IMG/VR virus record: IMGVR_UViG_3300040751_004835
Span: 1-64,000 of that record
Strand: one strand, 5' to 3'
Length of the DNA: 64,000 nucleotides
Source of the DNA: a virus
Shown: in pieces, positions 9,245 to 20,200 of the stretch
How positions within the stretch are numbered: the first letter of the stretch is position 1
Layout of the letters: every line of letters begins with the position of its first letter
Made by a program: the position numbers and the translations under genes
The notes under the pieces: generated by a model
Told to the model about the DNA's origin: nothing
The model's database searches: none
Seen by the model: the letters and a program-made list of their open reading frames with translations, nothing else

Positions 9245-10975
9245 ATGGCCAATAACATTTTTAAGAAAAACAACATCCTTATTAAAGGTCTTTTAGGAGA
9301 TTCTTTTGAATTCCTTCAAAGAACATATAATCAGACGAGGAATGTTTTCACGGTTTCTTCTGCCTGGGGTCAGATCCTTTTTGTCCTTGAAAATTTATCT
9401 CAGCTAATTCTTTACTTCATAGAGGATTCCATCACAGAGCTAAACATGCAAGAAGCTACTAGGAATTATTCAATTAAGAGTTTAGCAAGGATTGCTGGTT
9501 ATGACCCGGTAAGGGGCATGTCAGCCCAAGGAGAAGCAGCAGTTGCCTGGAATTTAAGAGAGGATGATGCTGGTGGAGGAGCAGTTATCTTAAGTAACAA
9601 TCCTAAAATACAGAGTATACAAAATGGATTACCCTATACCCTAATTTTAAACTCCCCATCTGTTAAGGTACCACTTTCACGAGGGAATGCTTTTAATTTC
9701 AAAATTGTGCAGGGTTCTTTTTCTTCCTCAACATTTACTGGAACTGGACAATCGTTGCAGAGCTTTAACTTGCCATCTAAAGCTGGTGCTTACATAGATC
9801 AGTTTTATGTGAATGTATATGTTAATGGTAGCCCTTGGGAAAGGTATGAATCCTTATATGATATCCCGCTTGAGGGTGAAGGATATTTGGTCAAGAGTGG
9901 AATCAGTGAGGGTATAGATATTTATTTTGGAAATTCCAATTTTGGTAAAATCCCACAAGCTGGGAGCATTATTAGAGTTGAATATTTACAGACCTCTGGA
10001 TTCAGTGGGAATCTACAATCGAAAAAGGATACCAAACTCACATATCGTTTCCTCGATAGCGGAACAGACCTTTTTGGAAATAGCGTAAATCTAAATAATT
10101 ACCTTTCTATCGTTGGGGTACTTGATCCAAGCTTTGGAGCAGACCCAGAACCGATTGAACTAACAAGGATAGTAGCTCCTAAAACAAGTAGATCCTATGT
10201 TTTTGCAAACGCTGAAAATTATGAAATCTATTTGCAAAAGCTAAACATATTCTCACAAATACAGGCTTTTTCAACATTTGATGATGAATACCTGGATGAT
10301 GATAACGTAGTTTATATTTTCCTGGTTCCTGATGTAACTATTTCAATGACTTCAAACCAGGATTATTTTGACATCCCACAAACACAGTTTTTACTTACTA
10401 GATCCCAAAAGTTATCCCTATTGAATCTTATTGAAGATTCTGGAAGAATGATTGCTACTACCGTGGTGAAAATTTTGGATGCTGATATTAAAAGGTACAT
10501 TGGAAGTGTATCGATGTCGATCTTTGAGGGTTATGATCCAGAGGTTTTAAAGGATAAAGTTAGAGATAGAATATCTCAATACATGTTAAATCTTAAAAGA
10601 AGGGATAGAATACCAAAATCGGATATTATTGCTTTGATTGAGGGAATTGAGGGTGTTGATTCAGTTTCTTTCTTCTTTGTTGGTGAAGATAATGAAAAAT
10701 ACCACCGTACAGTAGATAACCTTTCTAATGCTTCTTCAGCTCAGCTAAATAGACAAATTGGTCTAGACGATTATGGTGATATTATTATAGGAAGGGGAGA
10801 GCTTATTCTCTTAAGAGGAGGATGGACTGATAGATATGGCACAGTCTACGAAGAAGGCATCGTAAGCGGTAAGCCCTCTGCTTTAAACATTGCTATTACT
10901 AGTATAAACCCAAGAAATTTCTTGAATAATCTGAATGCTCAGACTAAAGCAAAGTTAATGGAAAGTAACAGATAA
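9245..10975 (+). CDS. gp6/baseplate J-like wedge protein
   Basis: 576 aa. The N-terminus has SIKSLARIAGYDPVRGMSAQG, typical of gp6/baseplate J. The centre holds the conserved VKSGISEGIDIYFGN and GSIIRVEYLQTSGFSGNL (about residues 215-260), and the C-terminal third holds the DGYDPEVLKDKVRDRI-type helix (here EGYDPEVLKDKVRDRISQYM) and IALIEGIEGVDSV. gp6 dimers form the inner ring that ties baseplate wedges together. Start 9245 follows the gp25 stop by 4 nt and the next gene by 1 nt, so the set is one operon. Confidence 0.85.
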   Translation: MANNIFKKNNILIKGLLGDSFEFLQRTYNQTRNVFTVSSAWGQILFVLENLSQLILYFIEDSITELNMQEATRNYSIKSLARIAGYDPVRGMSAQGEAAVAWNLREDDAGGGAVILSNNPKIQSIQNGLPYTLILNSPSVKVPLSRGNAFNFKIVQGSFSSSTFTGTGQSLQSFNLPSKAGAYIDQFYVNVYVNGSPWERYESLYDIPLEGEGYLVKSGISEGIDIYFGNSNFGKIPQAGSIIRVEYLQTSGFSGNLQSKKDTKLTYRFLDSGTDLFGNSVNLNNYLSIVGVLDPSFGADPEPIELTRIVAPKTSRSYVFANAENYEIYLQKLNIFSQIQAFSTFDDEYLDDDNVVYIFLVPDVTISMTSNQDYFDIPQTQFLLTRSQKLSLLNLIEDSGRMIATTVVKILDADIKRYIGSVSMSIFEGYDPEVLKDKVRDRISQYMLNLKRRDRIPKSDIIALIEGIEGVDSVSFFFVGEDNEKYHRTVDNLSNASSAQLNRQIGLDDYGDIIIGRGELILLRGGWTDRYGTVYEEGIVSGKPSALNIAITSINPRNFLNNLNAQTKAKLMESNR

Positions 10976-10976
10976 T

Positions 10977-11510
10977 ATGACTAAGAGAAATTATTCACCG
11001 TTTTTACCTCCAGTAGAATCATCATATACTGTTAAGGGTTTAAAATTTAGAGTTTCTACTCCTGAGTTTGAAACCTCTGATGATCTTTATGCAAGCATTG
11101 ATAAGGCTCAGGAAAGAGCATATAACATTGGCTGCTCTGGATATAGAAAGGTCACAACAAGTGCTTTGGGTGCGCAACTTTATGGGCCTTGTTCAAGCCT
11201 TGATACATATGTTGCTATCACTAAGGACATTAAGCCAAATGCTATGGAGAGGAGATATTACCAATTTGATCCGACGGAAAATCTTTATGATATACGCAAT
11301 TCCATCAACGATGCTGATATTAAAGAGGGATTTGATTATAAGAACCAGATTTTTGAAAGAACTCTTTCTAATGTAATGTTTAGGGATCCTAGAAAAGTAG
11401 CTATTCTTGAGAATATGCAAAGAGTGGTTTTTGCTTTGATTGAGTCAGTAAAACAGATCAGAAACTTCTTTAACTATACAGTTCCTTTCAATAATAAAAG
11501 GGTATTCTAA
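10977..11510 (+). CDS. Baseplate-region protein of unknown function
   Basis: 177 aa, Tyr/Arg-rich, with blocks LYASIDKAQERAYNIGCSGYR and MFRDPRKVAILENMQRVVFA. No family recognised. It lies 1 nt after gp6 and 2 nt before the 1343-aa wedge-like protein, so it is probably a structural wedge component of this phage group. Confidence 0.6.
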   Translation: MTKRNYSPFLPPVESSYTVKGLKFRVSTPEFETSDDLYASIDKAQERAYNIGCSGYRKVTTSALGAQLYGPCSSLDTYVAITKDIKPNAMERRYYQFDPTENLYDIRNSINDADIKEGFDYKNQIFERTLSNVMFRDPRKVAILENMQRVVFALIESVKQIRNFFNYTVPFNNKRVF

Positions 11511-11512
11511 AA

Positions 11513-14500
11513 ATGGCGGATAGGCATTTAAAATTTTATAACAAACAAGGTAATCCTCTCAATTTTGAGTATGTTGGTGCAACCGCGGGTGTACCACTCA
11601 CGTATACTTTTAACTACGAGACATTTTCGGTTAACACAACCCCTGCTGCTGGTAACCTTTCCCTAATAAATCTATCAAGCAATGTACTTTATTTCAATGT
11701 CAAAGATTTAAATGGGTTTAATATTAGCAACTGGGCCACCACTGTTAATGAGAAGATACAAATGGGTGGAAAGGTCACTTTAAGACTTAGTATCCAACCA
11801 GCCAACCTAATTAATGCCTATATTGCTTCCACGTCTATATCTGGAGGCATAGTTACTGTTAATCTAAATGGTTATAACGGACCTACTGCTATATCCAATA
11901 GCAACCTGGCTTATTGCGAGACTATAGCACAAGATTTACCTGGTGGATACTTTAAAGGTAGTATCTTTTTTGAACCTGTGTCTGCTGGTCTATATGAAAA
12001 TGAACAAATCTTTGTTCTCCAGGAATTTAAGGACTCAACATCTGGACTTAACTTTGTTGGATTTCCACACACAGGAGCAACAGGTTCAAGCAATGAACCT
12101 CTTTGGAGATCTAGATGGGAGAACGATTCCTATGGTGATGTAGACGTTTCTAATATCATTTTCACATACAAAATTACTGAAAATGACCCGGATGTAGGTG
12201 GAGACCCAACAATTACAAACTATCAAAACATAGTTTTTCCTGTAGTTAAAAATGTCTCTGACGCTTACTCTGGTGGATATGTTTCTACTCCAGAAGCTGC
12301 TACTCCATCCCGTGCACTTCAAATAAATGTTGCAATCGGAGCACCAGATCAAGCAGCAGAAGTTTATGAGAGAAAGCTCATCATAGAGGATATTACATCA
12401 GGTACAGCCTCTAAAGTTGCTGAGATTGATTTCTACGGTCAGATCATTGGCTCTGATGAAAGATTGGATGTCTTAACAAGAAACCTGGGTAGAGCATTTA
12501 TAAACGAGGACTCTAGAATTCTTCGGAATCACGATCCAGAGGAACCTTTGCCTAATTATATAGAAATTAACGAGAAAAGAAAGGAACTCATGGTTGCCGG
12601 GGAAGAGATCTTCCCATATATTGGTAGTTATAAGGGACTAATAGGTGCTTTGAAATTCTTTGGCTATCAGGATCTAAGGATCAAAGAATACTGGTTGAAT
12701 TTAAATTATCAGAGGGTAAACCTTACTCCACTACAGGAAAATCAAATATTCCTAAATAATTACGCCAATACAAAAACGCCAAACCAAACCGTTTTAATTG
12801 CAGATGTTCTCGATAATGAGAATAGTGGAAAGTATAGATTAGAGCAAACGTATGGTCCAAATGCTGATGGGGAGTATGTACTGGATGTTTCCTCTGAAAA
12901 TACCCTTGTACCTTCAAGAACATATAAAAAGACAGCATTGTTCGGTCTTTATTACGATATAAACACAACATCTAGTAATGTTGACCCTTATGGATATCCG
13001 GTAACACCCGAGGCTTTCACTTTTACACAGGAGGAGGTTCTTCTGAAGCTGTTTGCTCTTAAGGAAAGATTGAAACAAAGTTATTTGCCATTAAACGCTA
13101 GAATAATCGACATTACTGGAGAGGGTGTTTACTATAACGTTTATAATTCAAAAGCCTGGACCGATACTTTAGAAAGGGATGAGATAGATTCGGGTAACAA
13201 CATTAGGTTTATTTCCAATCCGGATTTTGGGTTTCTTGAGGATTTAAGGGCCTTTGGGACGAGAACCGATCCTAAGTCAATTCAAGCTCCTATGAACTAC
13301 AACAACATCGTTGATATAGATGTTGAGGTTATAGGTCCTTCTGGTGATGCTTTTAGATTCTCAACCGGAAATGCTTTGAATCCAACCATCTCTATTCAAA
13401 GAGGAAAGCAATATGATTTCAATCTCATTTCTTCTGGATATGATTTATATTTTACCGCGGATGCTTCTCTGAGTCAAGTTGATCCGCTAGGAATATCTAA
13501 TAATGGAACAACTGGAGGCATCGTACAGATTGATGTCAATCCGCAAGCAACTGGACCTTACTATTATTACTCCACCGTCAATCCATCTAAGATGAATGGT
13601 GTTGTTAATATTGTTGATGCGCCAGTATCTGATTTTGGTAATTCAGTCAATCCGCTATATAATGGACAAAAATACACTGCTTCACAGAATCAAACCATAT
13701 TAACAGCTATCTCAAACTTCTATGATAAGAAGATGAACGGGGAGATTTTTAATCTGGGAGATAACATCGCAACTTCATTTCCTGTTGAGGATTGTGCTGT
13801 TGATATCGGAATGCCTGTTATCTTGGAACTTTTGCCCGATACCTGGGATTGGGACGAAATGGGAATGTCTTGGGATTCTTTGAATCTTCCATCTTTCCAG
13901 AGTCAAAATAGTGCTTTAACTTGGAGAACCATAGATTTTTCTGCCTATAATGAAATTGAATGGGTAATTAACAAATCTCAGACACAACCCGGTTCGGGTT
14001 ACAATTTCTCGCATAGAGGCTATGCAGTTGATTTCTATAAGTTGGCTCACTTCCTTCCATATAGTGGGGAATATGACGTAACCTGTTACCTGTATGATGC
14101 CTTTAATTTTAAGAATAGGAAAATTGTAAAGTCTTCGATAACTGTTTCTCCAAGGACTATATTAATTGATGGGTGGACGAGATACAGAGAGAATGAAAAG
14201 TATTCTTGGGACCTTACAATCCGAGACTGGGATAGTTATGATTCAATCTGGGAATATCCAGCAGAAGGTAAAACTAAAACTGAGCTCCAGAAGGAAATTC
14301 CAGAGGAGTTATTGGACTTTGCGATATATGGCAACAATGCCCTAGATGGACAAATATTACAAGTCGGAAGAAACGTTCCAGCTGTGGGTGCATCTGGTGA
14401 TTTCAGATTAAGCCAAAACATACTTTCGGTTTCTAAGATCTACTCTCTTTTAATTTCTGGCAGTCAGTATGGCTTTGCCAACGTCTTTACAACAGTTCCT

Positions 14501-15544
14501 CACAATTTTGTTGACGGAGCGGATGTTTTTATCACTGGTAGTATTGATGACTTGAATAAGTCTTGGAAGATATCGATTCCTGCGGGAGCAACTGGCTATT
14601 CTTTCCAAATACCTTATATCTTAGGAAACCAGGCAGGTGTAGGTGCAACTTCCGGACCGTCTTCTATTGCTGGAGGAACTGGATATTATGTTTTACCTTC
14701 CCTTTACCCGGATCAAAAGGTGACTGGTGGTGGTACTATCGCTGTATCTGTAAACGGTAGGGTAATTGGAGCAACAGCTTCGGGATCAAACCTGCAGTCT
14801 ACTGCAAATTCTATTATTCAGGAGATCAATAAAGTAGTAACACAACCGGATTACTATGCACAGACTTTTGAACCTACTGATAATCCAGTAACAATTAATA
14901 TTGTGGCTGATACCGAGAGTGGAAATATTGGAAATGGAGACACCTTAACAGTTTCGCTTACTGGTTCACTGAATCTAGTTTCTTCAGATTCCCAACTTTC
15001 TGGCGGTGCAACTGGTGGCTTCAGGTATGTTAATTGGGACGCGTCTTCTGGTACTAATCCGGTAGAGAATCTTAAATATTTTGGTACCAAGAATTTAAAA
15101 TGGCAAACATTTACACAATCCTCTTGGGACAATGCTTACGCTCATTCTTGGGACGATTTAGAATTTGAAAATGGATGGCTCGGTGGCTATGAAATACACA
15201 GTGCTAAAGTTGGAGATAATGTCAAAATAAGTACAGGTAGCGAATCTTTCCCATTCCCTGTTGGTGTTACTTTTGGACCTACCGGTGGTGGAACAGGTGC
15301 TTCTGCTTATTTGACTTTGGGTTCAGCTGCAAGTCAATTGAATGCTTCTTCAGACCCGAACATTACTAATTTCTACTATAGAGTTATACCAGAGACTGCA
15401 TCTGCAACTTTAACCACTGCAGGTCCTTCTTCTATTTCCCTATTCCCGTTTGCTGCTGTTGGTGGTAGTGGGGCAGTGCCAGCATCAGTGCCTGGTGCAC
15501 CACCTCCATTGGTTGTATCATTTACAGTAGCGACCGGACCATAA
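11513..15544 (+). CDS. Very large baseplate wedge-like structural protein
   Basis: 1343 aa. The segment around residues 350-400 (KRKELMVAGEEIFPYIGSYK, then GALKFFGYQDLRIKEYW) resembles a block seen in gp7-like wedge proteins of T4-like phages. The rest is beta-rich with many aromatic and Gly residues, including two WDSYDS/WDEMGMSWDSL Trp-Asp patches, and ends in a Gly/Ala/Pro-rich tail (VGGSGAVPASVPGAPPP). gp7 forms the outer wedge in T4. The position after gp25-gp6 supports this, but the equivalence is inferred. Confidence 0.6.
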   Translation: MADRHLKFYNKQGNPLNFEYVGATAGVPLTYTFNYETFSVNTTPAAGNLSLINLSSNVLYFNVKDLNGFNISNWATTVNEKIQMGGKVTLRLSIQPANLINAYIASTSISGGIVTVNLNGYNGPTAISNSNLAYCETIAQDLPGGYFKGSIFFEPVSAGLYENEQIFVLQEFKDSTSGLNFVGFPHTGATGSSNEPLWRSRWENDSYGDVDVSNIIFTYKITENDPDVGGDPTITNYQNIVFPVVKNVSDAYSGGYVSTPEAATPSRALQINVAIGAPDQAAEVYERKLIIEDITSGTASKVAEIDFYGQIIGSDERLDVLTRNLGRAFINEDSRILRNHDPEEPLPNYIEINEKRKELMVAGEEIFPYIGSYKGLIGALKFFGYQDLRIKEYWLNLNYQRVNLTPLQENQIFLNNYANTKTPNQTVLIADVLDNENSGKYRLEQTYGPNADGEYVLDVSSENTLVPSRTYKKTALFGLYYDINTTSSNVDPYGYPVTPEAFTFTQEEVLLKLFALKERLKQSYLPLNARIIDITGEGVYYNVYNSKAWTDTLERDEIDSGNNIRFISNPDFGFLEDLRAFGTRTDPKSIQAPMNYNNIVDIDVEVIGPSGDAFRFSTGNALNPTISIQRGKQYDFNLISSGYDLYFTADASLSQVDPLGISNNGTTGGIVQIDVNPQATGPYYYYSTVNPSKMNGVVNIVDAPVSDFGNSVNPLYNGQKYTASQNQTILTAISNFYDKKMNGEIFNLGDNIATSFPVEDCAVDIGMPVILELLPDTWDWDEMGMSWDSLNLPSFQSQNSALTWRTIDFSAYNEIEWVINKSQTQPGSGYNFSHRGYAVDFYKLAHFLPYSGEYDVTCYLYDAFNFKNRKIVKSSITVSPRTILIDGWTRYRENEKYSWDLTIRDWDSYDSIWEYPAEGKTKTELQKEIPEELLDFAIYGNNALDGQILQVGRNVPAVGASGDFRLSQNILSVSKIYSLLISGSQYGFANVFTTVPHNFVDGADVFITGSIDDLNKSWKISIPAGATGYSFQIPYILGNQAGVGATSGPSSIAGGTGYYVLPSLYPDQKVTGGGTIAVSVNGRVIGATASGSNLQSTANSIIQEINKVVTQPDYYAQTFEPTDNPVTINIVADTESGNIGNGDTLTVSLTGSLNLVSSDSQLSGGATGGFRYVNWDASSGTNPVENLKYFGTKNLKWQTFTQSSWDNAYAHSWDDLEFENGWLGGYEIHSAKVGDNVKISTGSESFPFPVGVTFGPTGGGTGASAYLTLGSAASQLNASSDPNITNFYYRVIPETASATLTTAGPSSISLFPFAAVGGSGAVPASVPGAPPPLVVSFTVATGP

Positions 15545-15556
15545 AAAATTACCGAT

Positions 15557-17182
15557 ATGTCTTCAACAATTCAAATATACGAAACACAGTCAGTTATTTT
15601 TACAGATACCACTTTTGGTGGATTACCTCCTTATGATAGAAGGTGGACTTTTAGTGGTGGCAACATTGCTTCTGCCACTGGAGCAACTGCCCAGGTAAGG
15701 TATAATATTCCTGGCCAATACACAGCTACCTTAACAGTAACTGATTTTAATAATGTTACAAATTCATTTACCTCCACCAACGGTATAGAAGTATTGACAG
15801 CTTCGGTAACTTCATCCTTTAGTGTTGCACCAAACCCAGTTCTGATGTCACAAGAAGCACAATTTACCAACACTTCCACTGGAGTACCAGAAGCACCTAC
15901 CTCTTATCAATGGGTTATAGGAGGATCTAACTATTCAACAAGTACTAACCCTACTCTAGAATACGATGATTGGAAACTCGTCCCTGGAGCTAATATAGCA
16001 GCTGCTCCTGGAGCAACTGTGCTTGTTTCTACGAGACTTGATGCCACAAGTTCTTTTGCCACTGATACTAGTTCTTCTTCAATAACAGTTACTAAAACCG
16101 GGGTACAAGAAAATAATTATATAAACAGGATTGGTCCAGCCCAACCTTATTCACAGGAAGGGGTTATCACAAGTACCGGAAGACAAACAGGTGTCTTTGG
16201 GTATCCTACTAATTCCTATGTTTTTAAGATTGACTTTTCTTCCGCAGCGAGTGGTCAATTTGTTACTGGATTTCACTCTACTCAAGAGGATGCTTACATA
16301 GAATGTACAGGTCTTAGTGGCAACCCACTTTTTGTAACCGCAGGTGTTTCGCGTGTTAGAGGTTATATTGTTGTGGAGGACTATTTTTATGCGAGCGGTG
16401 ATATAGAAATAATAACTGGACGCTACATATACCCTTCCCTACCTAACCTCGGAAGACCGAAACAACTCTACTTTGCAGACGATGGCCAATCTGGAAATAT
16501 TACTGATCTGGTTGCCAACGGAAATTATTCTCTATCCCTAATTGCAGATATCTTAAATAATGTTTATCCGCAGTTAAATTCAGCACAGAGTGATTATTGG
16601 TCTCCAAGATTTCCGATTACTAGCCGAAGTTCTGGGTTTAACCCTGTAGTTTATTCGCCACAATATTTCACGAATCTTGGATACACTGGTAATGCCTACG
16701 AGATTTATATAACTGTTAATGGCTCTTTTAATGCAACTTGTACTGTTAATGCTAATTCTGGGCAGGGAAATGAGCCTGGGTCGCTTAATTTCGAATATTA
16801 TGTAATGCAAGATGTTACAGGAAATGATGGGGTTGCTACACAGTTGAATGCTGCCATAAGTTCATCATCAATACCCGGTGGTACTGGTGCGATTGAATTT
16901 ACTGCAGTTAAAAACTATAATATTAATTCACTTGGAACCCCAGCTGATTATTATGGTTTAAAAATGGAGGTTAAAAGTGAGAGTATCGAAACTGTGCAAA
17001 TAAAAGATAACTCTGCTACACTAAATGCATCACTTTCTTTGAACTTAGCTCCATTTGCTTATTATTATACTGGTAGCTCAAGTGTTCTTTCTTGCTCTGG
17101 TATGCCACCTGATTTAACCTTACCTACAAACGATTACTTTGAGCTGGGTAAGCGAATAGTGTACGGAAATACCATATTCTAA
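15557..17182 (+). CDS. PKD-domain tail/baseplate surface protein
   Basis: 541 aa. Residues about 1-80 form a PKD/Ig-like domain (VIFTDTTFGGLPPYDRRWTF, then PGQYTATLTVTDFNN), and a second PKD-like strand set (QEAQFTNTSTG, SYQWVIGG) covers about 85-130. PKD domains are common in Bacteroidota surface proteins and phage fibres, where they act as spacer or binding modules. The remainder is beta-rich and unassigned. It lies 12 nt after the wedge-like gene and 21 nt before the propeller-containing gene. Confidence 0.65.
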   Translation: MSSTIQIYETQSVIFTDTTFGGLPPYDRRWTFSGGNIASATGATAQVRYNIPGQYTATLTVTDFNNVTNSFTSTNGIEVLTASVTSSFSVAPNPVLMSQEAQFTNTSTGVPEAPTSYQWVIGGSNYSTSTNPTLEYDDWKLVPGANIAAAPGATVLVSTRLDATSSFATDTSSSSITVTKTGVQENNYINRIGPAQPYSQEGVITSTGRQTGVFGYPTNSYVFKIDFSSAASGQFVTGFHSTQEDAYIECTGLSGNPLFVTAGVSRVRGYIVVEDYFYASGDIEIITGRYIYPSLPNLGRPKQLYFADDGQSGNITDLVANGNYSLSLIADILNNVYPQLNSAQSDYWSPRFPITSRSSGFNPVVYSPQYFTNLGYTGNAYEIYITVNGSFNATCTVNANSGQGNEPGSLNFEYYVMQDVTGNDGVATQLNAAISSSSIPGGTGAIEFTAVKNYNINSLGTPADYYGLKMEVKSESIETVQIKDNSATLNASLSLNLAPFAYYYTGSSSVLSCSGMPPDLTLPTNDYFELGKRIVYGNTIF

Positions 17183-17203
17183 AATTTTGATAAATAGAAA
17201 GCA

Positions 17204-20200
17204 ATGCCAACAACTTTTTTCTATATAAACACTGCAGCTCTTGATTCCTTTGGGGACGTTTGGGCTGTGGGGAGAGATCTTACCAAATACGATGGCGAAA
17301 ATTGGTCATACTATAATTACCAAAATTCGGTGGTTCCTAGCAATGATCCATACTTCTTGGATACTAGGTCAATCTCTATTGATAATGAAAACAGCAAATG
17401 GGTTGGGTGTGCAGTAACTGCTTCTTTATCTCAGGAATTAGTTTTTAAGGCTGCTGGAAGTCAGGCTGCTACTGGGGAAAGTTGGTCTTTAAGTCAATTT
17501 GGAAATTATTCTTCACAGTCTCCTAATTGGGAAGTACCTACTATTTACGCAAGTCCCTACACGGAGGAGGTTCTTGCTTTTATCTCACCCCTGAACGGAG
17601 GTTCTGGAACAGGCGGAACTGGAAACACCGGGGTGACTGGCGGATATCTTTGGAGGTATGATAAAGTGTCTGAGCAATGGAATGAGATAAGCCCAGGATA
17701 TACATGGCCTCACATTTATGAGATAACAGCTAAGGGTGAAGGTGGTAATACATTTGAGTATTATCTAAGCACAAATGACGGACTCCAAACTATCCCTCAG
17801 GGAAATCTTGATCCTATAACTTTGGATAATGGCGAGCTTGCAATTAAGCAGCTTTCTAAATACAATTCTATTACCTCTGGTATTGGCGGTGATATTGTGT
17901 ACGATGTTTCTTTTGATGAGGATGGAAACTATTGGGCTGGTACCGAGAATGGTATAACATATTGGGATGGTAAGAAATTCTATAATTGGAATATTGGATC
18001 CGGCGTAGGAGTAACTAAGGTAGTAGCCAGAAAGAATGGGCACGTCTTTTTTAGGATAGGAAATCCGTTTGATCAGCCTTCTACTTCAAATGGATTCTAT
18101 CATTTTAATGGGGATTCCTTCACCCATTTAACTTCTTCCAATACAAATCTGCCTGATAATAGGGTGATTGAATTAATGAAGGTTGAAGAAAAATCTCTAG
18201 CCGGAACAAGGAAGATTTATGAAGAGGATCTTTGGATTGTTGCTGGCAATAATATTTGCCTCTTTGATTATACCCTGCCTCACGTATACGGAACATCTAA
18301 GTATACAGGAACCACAGGATGGAATTTTGTTTATTATACACACACCACAGAGGGCGGAACTACTGATACTGCTAGACTTCCGAAAGCTGACAAATACACT
18401 TGGAAATACCCAACCTGGAGAGGATACGATAATGAATACCTAAAAAATCATCATCCTGGTTTGGATCCAAGAAACTTGTTTTTGGAAACCAATTTCAAAG
18501 ACATTGCAAGCGGTAAAGCGGGGGAACAACCCTATTGGAATAATGGGGAGATAATCCCTTACAGCGATGAAGAGCTTTCTAAACTTATAGCAGATTCTGA
18601 CTGGCTCACAGACACAACTACTTTTACAGTAACCTCTGCTAGTAAGTACCGTGATTATAACGTGGTAACCGGTTATTCAAGCGAAAACTCGATAAATTTT
18701 GGGGAGAAAAACAACCTTACCCCAAACTATACACTTCCCAATCCTAACCCAACGGACTCTTCTGGAGCAACTGCTGATGTTGGATTTGTTGCACTTTACT
18801 CTGATGGTGGTCAGATCAAAACTGTGGTCCCATTTAGAGGACATTCTACTAAGGTTTATAAAGCCCTTCCATCTGTTGATAATTCTTCAGTATTTGTTCT
18901 GGGAACTTTTAAAAGATACTTAGAGGCAGGCGAGTTTATCTACTCGAGCAAATACCCAGGAGCTGCTGATATGACTGTTACTGGAGCTACTGGACCAACT
19001 GGTGGACCTGTTGGATTTTCTAACATTGCCTCTCCTGGCTTAACCGCATCATATGACTATCCTTGGATATTGAACGCAGCAACAGGAGCCACTAGTGGCA
19101 TCTACTTGCCACAAACTTCAATACTTAGCGATACTGAGGCAATCTTCATGGCTGAAGTTGAGGTTGATCTCGGAAGTAAGGTTAGTTATGGAGATATTGA
19201 TTTTTCTGCTGGAGAAGTTGTTAAAAACCAGTTTTCTCTGAAGAATTTTAGATATTTCCCTGGTGCTAGTGGTTCTTTTGATCCAACTGGGGTAATTGAT
19301 GCATCTTATTCACCTCCATCTTTGATTGAAAATCTTGATTTATCTGTTACTGAAAACTCGGTAAGACTTATTTCAAACTATTCTGGTGGTTTAGCAACAC
19401 TTAAAGATGGTTGGTTTGATCTAAGTGATCTACCAAACTCACCTGAGTTTATCTTCTCCTCCAAAACTTCTGGAACATATGATAGAAGTGGTAGTGTGGT
19501 TGATATGAACTCGAGTCTTTCTATTAGAGGAGGATTTAACGTGGGACTTACCGGATCTTCAACCTCAAGTGTTGATGGTATTACATCTCTGGAAAATTCA
19601 TTGACATACCTTCTTACAGGTACTTCTACTCGTGACGTAACTGTTGGTAGCCTTTCTCTAACTCACCCGAATCCTGGCTATTCTTATCCGTACTTTGTTT
19701 TAAATGATTTCAATAATTTACCACTCTCTGGTGCCTTTATAAAAAATTCTGGTGGGACTGCTTCTGGGTATACAAATTGGTTCAATACAATCTCTGGATA
19801 TAGGTCTGAAGATACCTATTATGTAAACACCCTTTATACTGACACCCCAGTTCTTTCTCCAGCATCTAGAACTGCTTCTTTAAGTGGCATCGGGACATCT
19901 GGTGGTGTAAATGTTTTAACCCTTTTGATTAGACCTGGTGGTAACTATTCTCAGCTTTCAGCTTATGAGGTTCTTCCAACTAGCTATGGTAGTCCTTTCC
20001 TATCTTCTATAAGTGATCAAAGTGATGCTTTACCTGGGGGTGATCAATATTTAGCTCTGTATTATCAGAGGACAAGCGGTGTTACCGGTAGTGGTCATAA
20101 CATTATAAAGAGAAACGTAACTGGAACCTATGTAGACATTGCTTCAACTTTTGGACAAGGAAATACTGGGGACCAATCCCAGTTAAAATTCCACGTTGGT

